Shown here in pieces: positions 1 to 5,234 of a stretch of 5,234 nucleotides of DNA. Below the pieces are notes generated by a model. It saw nothing but the letters and a program-made list of their open reading frames with translations. It had not been told where the DNA came from and made no database searches. Within the stretch, counting starts at the first letter, position 1, and each line of letters begins with the position of its first letter. Source of the stretch: Planctomycetota bacterium. Lineage in GTDB: Bacteria > Planctomycetota > UBA8108. Location of the stretch: NCBI GenBank assembly GCA_022451445.1, contig JAKUSY010000245.1:1-5234 (forward strand). The letters run 5' to 3'. Both the position numbers and the translations under genes were made by a program.

Positions 1-2619
1 AGCGGCTCCTATTGGGGCAGCTTCTGGGAGTTCGAGGCCTATACCAGCGCGCAGTTGCCGAAGCTCAATAAGACGATCAGGAAGGCGTCTCCCGCCGCCG
101 CCGCCGGCGCCTCGAGCGTCGCCGACGTCAAGGTTCCCGAGGGCTTCAACGCGACGCTCTTCGGCTCCCCGCCCGAGGTCAACTACCCGGTCTGTGTAGC
201 CGCCGCGGCTACCGGCGAGGTCTTTGTCGGGGTCGACGAGCAGGGTTCGCTCGGCAAGCAGCCCGGCAAGGGCAAGGTCCTTCGCTGTATCGATACCGAT
301 GGCGACGGCCAGGCCGACAAGCTCAACGTCTTCGCGAAGATGGATCATCCACGAGGACTTTTCTACGACAACGGATCCCTCTGGGTCCTCCATCCCCCGC
401 TCTTTACCGTCTATCACGATGATGACCGCGATGGCGTTGCTGATCGAGAGGAGCGGCTCATCACGGGCATCAGCTCGGATGAGACCAGGCGCCGCGGCGC
501 GGATCATACGACCAACGGGATCCGAATGGGTATCGACGGCTGGCTCTATATCGCCGTTGGCGATTTCGGTTTCACGGAGGCGAAGGCGAAGGACGGCACT
601 GTTCTTTCGCGTCGCGGCGGGGGAGTCGTGAGGATCCGGCTCGATGGCAGCGGCATGGAGATCTTCAGCTGGGGCCAGCGCAACATCGTCGACATCTGCG
701 TCGATCCGTACCTGAACCTCTATACGCGCGACAATACCAATGACGGCGGCGGCTGGGATATTCGTCTCAGCCACGTGATCCAGTCCGGCCATTACGGCTA
801 CCCCTCGCTCTATCTGAATTTTACCGAGGAGAGCCTGCCGCCGCTGAAGGACTACGGCGGCGGTTCCGGCTGCGGCGCGATGTATTTCCAGGACCTGCGC
901 TGGCCGAAACCCTACGCCGACGCGCTCTATACCTGTGACTGGGGCACCAGCACGGTCTACCGCCACAACCTTCCGGCGAACGGGGCGACCTTCGATGCTC
1001 ACCAGGAGGTCTTCATCAAGGTTCCCCGTCCGACCGACATGGACGTCGACGGCAGCGGCCGGCTGTACGTGTCGAGCTGGAAGAACGGTAAGTTCAACTA
1101 TAGCGGTCCGAACGTCGGCTTCGTCACCCAGGTGATCCCGGCCGGGTTCACGCCGAAGCCCTTCCCGGACCTTAACCGCGCCAGCGAGGCTGCCCTGCTG
1201 GGCTATCTCTCCTCGCCGTCGGCGGTTTACAGGCTCCATTCCCAGCTCGAGCTCCTGCGCCGGGGTGCGGGTGAGGAGCGGGTCAGGAGCCTCGGTGGTA
1301 TCGCCGCCGATGGCAAGGCCCCCGCATACGGGCGGATCGCGGCGATCTATACCCTCAAGCAGCTACTCGGGGATGGAGCCAGGACTACGCTCATCGGGTT
1401 GCTCGATGACGCCACCATCCGGGAGGCCGCCTTGCGGGCCCTCACCGATGACAAGGCCGGCCTCGACAAGCTGCCGCTGGAACCCTTCCTGCAGGCGCTG
1501 AAAGATGAGAACCCGCGGGTACGTGCCCAGGCTTTGATCAGCCTCGGACTGCTCGGCCGCAGGGAGGCCGGCAAGGCCATTCTTCCCTTTACCCTGCGAC
1601 CGTCGGGCCAGCCGAAGCCGGCCGCGAAGCCGCTCTACAAGCAGGCCGATCCCGGCCGCGTCATTCCGCACCTGGCGGTACGGGCCCTGGAGAGCTGCAA
1701 CGCGGTCAAGGCCTGTCTTGAGGGCATCGAGGGTCCCTATTCAGAGGGTGCCTTCTGGGCCCTGAGGTACATGCACAACGAGGAGGCCGTCTCCGGCCTG
1801 GCGGCCGGCCTGAGCCGGGCCCAGAGCGCGGCCACCCGCCGTGAAATTCTCACGACACTCGTCCGTCTCTACCACCGCGAGGGAGACTACAAGGGCGGCT
1901 GGTGGGGTACCCGCCCCGACCGTACCGGGCCCTATTACGATCGGAAGACCTGGTCGCAGAGCGAACGGATCGCCGCGACCCTGAAGACCTTCCTTGCCGG
2001 GGTCGGGGTGCAAACACTCGAGGCGACGTCCGCGCAGCTGGCGCGTCACAAGGTGAAGATCGCGGGCCTGCCGAACGCGGCGGCCGTTGCCGCTCGCGCC
2101 AGGGAACCGCAGGCGCCGATCGTGGTTCCCAGGGCCGATCCGAACAATCCGAACCTGGTGGCGAACATCAAACCCGGGGCCGCGGCCAGCCGTGCCCTGG
2201 AGGCTACCGGCGACGCGAAGCGGGGCGAGGCCCTCTTCAAGCTCCAGACCTGCGCTACCTGCCATACGACGGCCAATGGCCAGCTTCCCAAGGGCCCGCA
2301 CCTCGTCGACATCGGCAAGAGGTACAAGAAGGCCGAGCTGATCGAATCGATCCTCAAGCCGAGCGCCAAGATCGCCCAGGGCTTCGACACCTACGTCTTC
2401 GTGCTGAAGAACGGCAAGGCGATGACGGGTTTCGTGACCAGCGAGAGCGCCGGGGAGGTCGAGCTGAGGCAGACCAACGGCATCTCCTCCACGATCAGAA
2501 AGAGCGAGGTTGGAGTGCGAAGGAAATCACCGGGCTCGGTGATGCCGGCGGGCCTGGTCAATAGCCTCACTCCTGAACAGCTCGCCGACCTCATCGCCTA
2601 TCTTCAGTCGCTGAAGTGA
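1..2619 (+). CDS. Secreted PVC-type multidomain redox protein: sGDH-like propeller, HEAT-like region and heme-binding cytochrome c domain (5' partial)
   Basis: Residues are counted from the first codon of the window; 872 are visible. The frame is open to the left edge, so the TTG at 55 is not a credible start. Residues 1-15 (GSYWGSFWEFEAY) resemble the last strand of a discoidin (F5/8 type C) domain, followed by an Ala/Pro-rich linker. Residues about 45-380 form a propeller like soluble glucose dehydrogenase and the 'putative membrane-bound dehydrogenase' family. It has two Ca-type acidic loops (DTDGDGQAD at 98, DDDRDGVAD at 140), a conserved His in DHTTNG (169), GQRN (Arg 227) and GHYGYP (263). 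Residues about 391-628 are HEAT-like helices, followed by WWGTRPD (634). From about 737 comes a PVC-type heme-binding domain with CATCH at 751-755 and a likely distal Met in VMPAGL (848). The family is usually exported, so periplasmic or surface electron transfer coupled to oxidation of a sugar or alcohol is plausible. The substrate is unknown. Family assignment is firm; the discoidin call and enzymatic activity are inference. Confidence 0.9.
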   Translation, partial: SGSYWGSFWEFEAYTSAQLPKLNKTIRKASPAAAAGASSVADVKVPEGFNATLFGSPPEVNYPVCVAAAATGEVFVGVDEQGSLGKQPGKGKVLRCIDTDGDGQADKLNVFAKMDHPRGLFYDNGSLWVLHPPLFTVYHDDDRDGVADREERLITGISSDETRRRGADHTTNGIRMGIDGWLYIAVGDFGFTEAKAKDGTVLSRRGGGVVRIRLDGSGMEIFSWGQRNIVDICVDPYLNLYTRDNTNDGGGWDIRLSHVIQSGHYGYPSLYLNFTEESLPPLKDYGGGSGCGAMYFQDLRWPKPYADALYTCDWGTSTVYRHNLPANGATFDAHQEVFIKVPRPTDMDVDGSGRLYVSSWKNGKFNYSGPNVGFVTQVIPAGFTPKPFPDLNRASEAALLGYLSSPSAVYRLHSQLELLRRGAGEERVRSLGGIAADGKAPAYGRIAAIYTLKQLLGDGARTTLIGLLDDATIREAALRALTDDKAGLDKLPLEPFLQALKDENPRVRAQALISLGLLGRREAGKAILPFTLRPSGQPKPAAKPLYKQADPGRVIPHLAVRALESCNAVKACLEGIEGPYSEGAFWALRYMHNEEAVSGLAAGLSRAQSAATRREILTTLVRLYHREGDYKGGWWGTRPDRTGPYYDRKTWSQSERIAATLKTFLAGVGVQTLEATSAQLARHKVKIAGLPNAAAVAARAREPQAPIVVPRADPNNPNLVANIKPGAAASRALEATGDAKRGEALFKLQTCATCHTTANGQLPKGPHLVDIGKRYKKAELIESILKPSAKIAQGFDTYVFVLKNGKAMTGFVTSESAGEVELRQTNGISSTIRKSEVGVRRKSPGSVMPAGLVNSLTPEQLADLIAYLQSLK

Positions 2620-2626
2620 TCGGCTC
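2620..2626. other. Seven-base gap between convergent genes
   Basis: The + strand redox gene stops with TGA at 2617-2619 and the - strand ALDH stops with TGA at 2629-2627. There is no room for a hairpin terminator between them. A 6-bp inverted repeat nearby (2639-2644 with 2655-2660) has no U-tract on either side. Termination must be Rho-dependent or occur inside the opposing gene. Confidence 0.8.
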
Positions 2627-4003
2627 TCAGGTCTTTGTGCGAAAATGGATGCTCTTTCGCCGCGTGAGGTGAAGGTAGCCGTAGCGCGAGAGGGTTGAGC
2701 CCTTGCCGCTGTCGCAATAGCCTGTCCAGGGAAGCGCCGGGTCGAGAAAGTCGCAGCGGTTCTGGAAGATGGTCCCGGCATCGAGTGAGCGGGCAAAGCG
2801 TTCGGCTCTCTCCTGGTCGCTGGTCCAGATCGACGCGGTGAGTCCGAAGCGGGTGTCTCGCATGCGGGCGAGAGCCTCTTCGTCGCCCGAGACGCCGAGG
2901 ACGGGAAGAACAGGCCCGAAGCTCTCCTCCTGCATCGCGGAGGCATCGTTCGGTACGGCGGCCAGGAGGGTTGGTTGAAAGAAATTCCCTGCGCAATCCG
3001 GGGTCCGCGCACCACCGGTCAGGAGGCTGGCTCCGCGGCCGACCGCGTCACGGACCTGCTCCTCGAGAAAGTCGAGGGCCCCGCGGCTGGCCAGGGGCCC
3101 GAGCGTCGTTTCTTCTTCGAGCGGATCGCCCGTCCGGTAGGCCTCGAGAGCCTCGCGGGCCCCGGCGAGGTAGTCGTCGAGGAGGGTGTGATGCACATAG
3201 ACCCGCTCTACCGCGCAGCAGGACTGCCCGGCGTTGTAGCAGGCCCCGTCGACGGTATTGGCGATGGCGAACTCGAGGTCGGCATCTTCGGCGATGTAGG
3301 CGGGATCCTTGCCGCCGAGCTCGAGCCCGGCATCGATAAAGCGCTCGGCCGCCTGGCGGTAGACCGCGCGTCCTCCATCCACCGAGCCGGTGAAGGAGAG
3401 GTGGTTTACCCTTGCGTCGGCGATCACCCGGGCGGTCTCCTCGTGGGTCAGGACGAGGTTGGTCACCAGCCCGGGTATCTCAAGCGATCCGAAGGCCTCC
3501 TCGAAGGCCTGTCCGCACAGCGGGGTCCTGGCGCTGTGTTTCAGGAGCACCGTATTGCCGGCGGCGAGGGCGGGGACAATCACGTTGATCGGGATGATCA
3601 GTGGATAGTTCCAGGCCGCAAGGTTGAAGACCACCCCGAGCGGGGTGTGCTCGATGCGTCGATGAAGGTCGTCGAGAGGGGGGAGGATGTCGGGAGCGAG
3701 CGCCTCCGGGGCGATCTCCAGCATATGATTCGCCCGCGCGAAGACGGTATTGACCTCGCCGCGAGCCTGGGCGATGGGCTTGCCCATCTGTCGCGAGACA
3801 TCGGCCGCGATTCGTTCCGACTCAGCGCGGAAACGTTCCAGTCCCTCTCGAATCCGCTCGAGCCGGTCGCCAAGAGGTATCTCCCGCCAGCGTTCAGCGG
3901 CCGCGTGCGCGCCGGCGATCCTGGCCTCGAGCGCCGAGCCCTCATCGTAGTCGAGGCTGCAGACGAGGCTCTGGTCAAAGGGGTTCAGGACCTCGAGCGG
4001 CAT
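2627..4003 (-). CDS. NAD(P)-dependent aldehyde dehydrogenase (ALDH superfamily)
   Basis: This 458-residue protein is a complete ALDH, somewhat shorter than the roughly 480-500 residues usual for the family. It should oxidise an aldehyde to its acid in the cytoplasm using NAD(P)+. Visible landmarks are the oxyanion-hole Asn 132 in AWNYP, cofactor Lys 155 in LLKHS, FTGS at 204-207, general base Glu 228 in LELGGKDP, catalytic Cys 262 in GQSCC, and Glu 360 in EESFGPV. The 34-residue spacing from Glu to Cys matches canonical ALDHs. The GQSCCAVERVYVH stretch and the C-terminal NRCDFLDPALPWTG segment match an uncharacterised bacterial ALDH subgroup rather than betaine-aldehyde or GabD types. The start is the ATG 4 bases after the SDR stop, with GGAG 7 bases upstream. 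It is the last gene of the operon, after the PuuD-like hydrolase and the SDR, so a gamma-glutamyl aminoaldehyde is a reasonable substrate guess (inference). No catalytic residue is missing. Confidence 0.95.
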   Translation of the reverse strand: MPLEVLNPFDQSLVCSLDYDEGSALEARIAGAHAAAERWREIPLGDRLERIREGLERFRAESERIAADVSRQMGKPIAQARGEVNTVFARANHMLEIAPEALAPDILPPLDDLHRRIEHTPLGVVFNLAAWNYPLIIPINVIVPALAAGNTVLLKHSARTPLCGQAFEEAFGSLEIPGLVTNLVLTHEETARVIADARVNHLSFTGSVDGGRAVYRQAAERFIDAGLELGGKDPAYIAEDADLEFAIANTVDGACYNAGQSCCAVERVYVHHTLLDDYLAGAREALEAYRTGDPLEEETTLGPLASRGALDFLEEQVRDAVGRGASLLTGGARTPDCAGNFFQPTLLAAVPNDASAMQEESFGPVLPVLGVSGDEEALARMRDTRFGLTASIWTSDQERAERFARSLDAGTIFQNRCDFLDPALPWTGYCDSGKGSTLSRYGYLHLTRRKSIHFRTKT

Positions 4004-4007
4004 CTCA

Positions 4008-4781
4008 TCACTCCGGCGTGACGTAGGCGCTGGTGATGCCGCCGTCGACCATGAAGGTCGTGCCGGTGACGTAGGATGAATCCTCGGAGGCGAGGTAGAG
4101 GGCGGCCTGGGCCATCTCCTTCGCCTCGCCGAAGCGTCCCATGGGAACGTGCACCAGGCGGCGCTGCTTTTTTTCCTCGGTGTCGAGGAAGTCCATCAGC
4201 ATTTTCGTCTTCAGCGGGCCGGGGCAGAGGGCGTTGACCCGGATTCCTTCGCGGGCGTGGATGACCGCCAGCTCCCGGGTCATCGCCAGGACGCCGCCCT
4301 TGCTGGCGGTATAGGCCAGCTGTGGGGTCGCCGCTCCCAGCACGGCGACGAAGGAGGCGGTGTTGATCACCGACCCGCCGCCGGCGCGGAGGATGGCGGG
4401 GATCCCGTACTTGCAGCCTAGGAAGACCCCCTTGAGGTTGATATTCATGGTGAGGTCCCAGATCTCCTCCTCGGTCGCCATGGCATCGCCGTCCTCCGAG
4501 TGCATGATCCCGGCGTTGTTGAAGAGGATGTCGAGCCTTCCGAAGTTTTCCTCGGCGGCGGCGACCATCGCCTCGCAGTCGGACGCCTTCGAGACGTCCG
4601 CATCCTGATAGAGCGCCTCGCCGCCGGCTTCCTTGACGAGGGAGACGGTTTCGCCGCCGGCTTCGGAGTTGACGTCTACGACGAGAATTCCGGCGCCCTC
4701 GGCGGCGAAGGCCAGGGCTGTCTCCCGGCCGATGCCGCCGGCTCCGCCGGTGATGAGAGCCACTTTGCCTTCGAGTCGCAT
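4008..4781 (-). CDS. Classical short-chain dehydrogenase/reductase (SDR), probably NAD-dependent
   Basis: This 257-residue protein has the usual length and motif order of classical SDRs. The Rossmann glycine motif TGGAGGIG is at 11-18. Asp 36 ends beta-2 (ILVVDVN), which favours NAD(H) over NADP(H). DV at 62-63 contacts adenine and NNAG is at 88-91. The catalytic tetrad is Asn 115 (NLKG), Ser 143 (NTASF), Tyr 157 and Lys 161 (AYTASKGG), followed by RVNALCPGP and the C-terminal FMVDGG. I chose the ATG at 4781 because AAGGAG lies 7 bases before it and because the fold begins at once (MRLEGKVALITGG). The frame is open 39 codons further, but that stretch is Arg/Pro-rich and overlaps the hydrolase gene. 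General annotation would say 3-oxoacyl-ACP reductase-like or glucose 1-dehydrogenase-like, but its place between a gamma-glutamyl hydrolase and an ALDH suggests an alcohol dehydrogenase step producing the aldehyde for the ALDH (inference). The C-terminus overlaps the ALDH ribosome binding site. Confidence 0.95.
   Translation of the reverse strand: MRLEGKVALITGGAGGIGRETALAFAAEGAGILVVDVNSEAGGETVSLVKEAGGEALYQDADVSKASDCEAMVAAAEENFGRLDILFNNAGIMHSEDGDAMATEEEIWDLTMNINLKGVFLGCKYGIPAILRAGGGSVINTASFVAVLGAATPQLAYTASKGGVLAMTRELAVIHAREGIRVNALCPGPLKTKMLMDFLDTEEKKQRRLVHVPMGRFGEAKEMAQAALYLASEDSSYVTGTTFMVDGGITSAYVTPE
4011..4014 (-). promoter_or_regulatory. Ribosome binding site of the aldehyde dehydrogenase gene
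   Basis: On the minus strand this reads GGAG, 7 bases before the ATG at 4003. It is formed by the final Pro-Glu codons of the SDR, and the SDR TGA stop (4010-4008) lies between it and the ATG. Terminating ribosomes would be placed directly on the ALDH start, consistent with translational coupling. Confidence 0.75.
4168..4174 (-). repeat. A7 run (coding strand) in the SDR gene
   Basis: The coding strand reads GAA AAA AAG (Glu-Lys-Lys, residues 203-205), which has the form and phase of an A AAA AAG slippery heptamer. It lies in the variable loop after the CPGP motif. The zero frame continues through conserved SDR sequence to the end, so I take it as ordinary coding sequence with some slippage potential. 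Confidence 0.5.
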
Positions 4782-4783
4782 TT

Positions 4784-5234
4784 CTATTCTCCTTCGGTGC
4801 CTGTTGCGCCTTGGCGTGCCGCGAGGGCGGCCTCCGTGAGCGCGTTGAAGAGACGCTGCTGGAGGGGCTCCCGGGCGGCGGTCAATTCCGGATGCCACTG
4901 TACAGCGTAGAGCCAGGGGTGGTCTTTTTTTTCTACCGCCTCGATCGTGCCGTCGGGAGCCTGTGCCACCGCGGTGAGCCCGGGAGCGATCTCCCGGATC
5001 GCCTGGTGATGCCAGGAATCGGCATCGAATTCGGTTTTCCCGAGGATTTCCGCCAGGCCGGATCCTTTCTCGACCCGGATCGCGTGCGGGGTCGGCTCGC
5101 GCGGCGGCAGGCTGTGGGCGATCTCTTCTCCCACGTGATCGGGAAGATGGTCAACGAGCGTTCCACCGAGCGCGACGTTCAGCAGCTGCGTGCCGCGGCA
5201 GATCCCGAGGGTGGGGAGCCCCGAGTCGAGCACT
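4784..5234 (-). CDS. PuuD-like gamma-glutamyl hydrolase, class I glutamine amidotransferase fold (peptidase C26 type), 5' partial
   Basis: The last 149 codons of a class I glutamine amidotransferase-like protein are visible; the start lies beyond the right edge. The GTG at 5233 is an internal codon, not a start, because it sits only 11 codons before the nucleophile elbow. By comparison with E. coli PuuD, roughly 100 N-terminal residues are missing. Numbering from that codon, the nucleophile is Cys 12 in GICRGTQLLNV, followed by ALGGTLVDHL. SWHHQAI is at 73-79, GTIEAVE at 95-101, and the catalytic His 114 and Glu 116 lie in VQWHPE. SWHHQAI and IEAVE are typical of gamma-glutamyl-GABA hydrolase-like enzymes rather than of synthetase-linked amidotransferase domains. 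These enzymes cleave gamma-glutamyl amides to glutamate and a free amino acid in the cytoplasm. An SDR and an ALDH directly downstream support a role in gamma-glutamylated amine breakdown. The substrate cannot be read from sequence, so I give no symbol. The stop codon lies within the SDR ribosome binding region. An A8 run (coding strand) encodes E101-K103. Confidence 0.9.
   Translation of the reverse strand, partial: VLDSGLPTLGICRGTQLLNVALGGTLVDHLPDHVGEEIAHSLPPREPTPHAIRVEKGSGLAEILGKTEFDADSWHHQAIREIAPGLTAVAQAPDGTIEAVEKKDHPWLYAVQWHPELTAAREPLQQRLFNALTEAALAARQGATGTEGE
4789..4794 (-). promoter_or_regulatory. Ribosome binding site of the SDR gene
   Basis: On the minus strand this reads AAGGAG, a near-perfect Shine-Dalgarno sequence, 7 bases before the ATG at 4781. 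It lies inside the last codons of the PuuD-like gene, whose TAG stop (4786-4784) sits between this site and the ATG. It decides the SDR start against the longer open frame reaching 4898 and implies coupling to translation of the hydrolase. Confidence 0.85.
4925..4932 (-). repeat. A8 homopolymer (coding strand) in the hydrolase gene
   Basis: Eight consecutive A on the coding strand encode Glu-Lys-Lys (GAA AAA AAA) in the PuuD-like gene. It sits 10 codons before the catalytic His, so an indel here would remove the His/Glu pair. The run stands out in GC-rich DNA, but a functional role is unproven. Confidence 0.6.

Noticed and set aside
1741..2301. 186-codon - strand open frame antisense to the HEAT/cytochrome region
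   Set aside because: Its composition is typical of a GC-rich shadow frame, with no recognisable domain, and the sense frame is clearly coding.
1902..2564. 220-codon + strand open frame overlapping the cytochrome c region
   Set aside because: It is an Arg/Gly/Asp-rich low-complexity shadow of the redox gene, whose own frame holds CATCH and the heme-domain motifs.
2639..2660. GCGAAA/TTTCGC inverted repeat as a terminator
   Set aside because: It has only a 6-bp stem with a 10-base loop and no U-tract on either strand, and it lies within the ALDH coding region.
2975..4021. 348-codon open frame on the + strand opposite the aldehyde dehydrogenase
   Set aside because: It begins with TTG and its product resembles no family I know. 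It lies entirely antisense to a gene with full ALDH motifs, and long antisense open frames are expected in GC-rich coding DNA.
4168..4174. A AAA AAG slippery heptamer in phase as a programmed -1 frameshift site
   Set aside because: The zero frame continues with conserved SDR sequence to a normal C-terminus. The -1 frame yields unrelated residues and stops just inside the ALDH gene.
4782..4898. 39-codon N-terminal extension of the SDR
   Set aside because: It is Arg/Pro-rich, overlaps the hydrolase gene, and precedes an ATG with an ideal Shine-Dalgarno and an immediate Rossmann fold start.

Overview
The window is GC-rich bacterial DNA, packed almost wall to wall with genes. It holds two unrelated units that converge on a 7-base gap near position 2620. 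The best clue to the host is the first gene. Its combination of a glucose-dehydrogenase-like propeller, HEAT-like helices and a C-terminal single-heme cytochrome c domain is expanded in the PVC group (Planctomycetota, Verrucomicrobiota and relatives). That placement is an inference from one protein family, since no rRNA or other marker gene is present.

Positions 1-2619 (+ strand) carry the 3' part of a large secreted-type redox protein. The reading frame is open to the left edge, so the true start, the signal peptide and at least one N-terminal domain lie outside. The first codons look like the tail of a discoidin (F5/8 type C) carbohydrate-binding domain. Then come a soluble-glucose-dehydrogenase-like propeller, a HEAT-like helical region and a heme-binding CATCH domain with a candidate distal methionine.

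Positions 2627-5234 (- strand) are a compact three-gene operon, transcribed right to left: a PuuD-like class I glutamine amidotransferase (gamma-glutamyl hydrolase type, truncated by the right edge), a classical NAD-type SDR, and an aldehyde dehydrogenase. The intergenic gaps are 2 and 4 bases. Each downstream ribosome binding site lies inside the end of the preceding gene, so translation is probably coupled.

The three enzymes suggest a pathway in which an alcohol is oxidised to an aldehyde (SDR), the aldehyde to an acid (ALDH), and a gamma-glutamyl amide bond is then hydrolysed (PuuD-like). This resembles gamma-glutamyl-protected catabolism of an amino alcohol such as ethanolamine, or a variant of the Puu putrescine route. 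A gamma-glutamyl-amine ligase (glutamine synthetase-like) would be expected further right, outside the window. The operon promoter is also outside. I saw no RNA genes, mobile elements, CRISPR arrays or convincing terminators.
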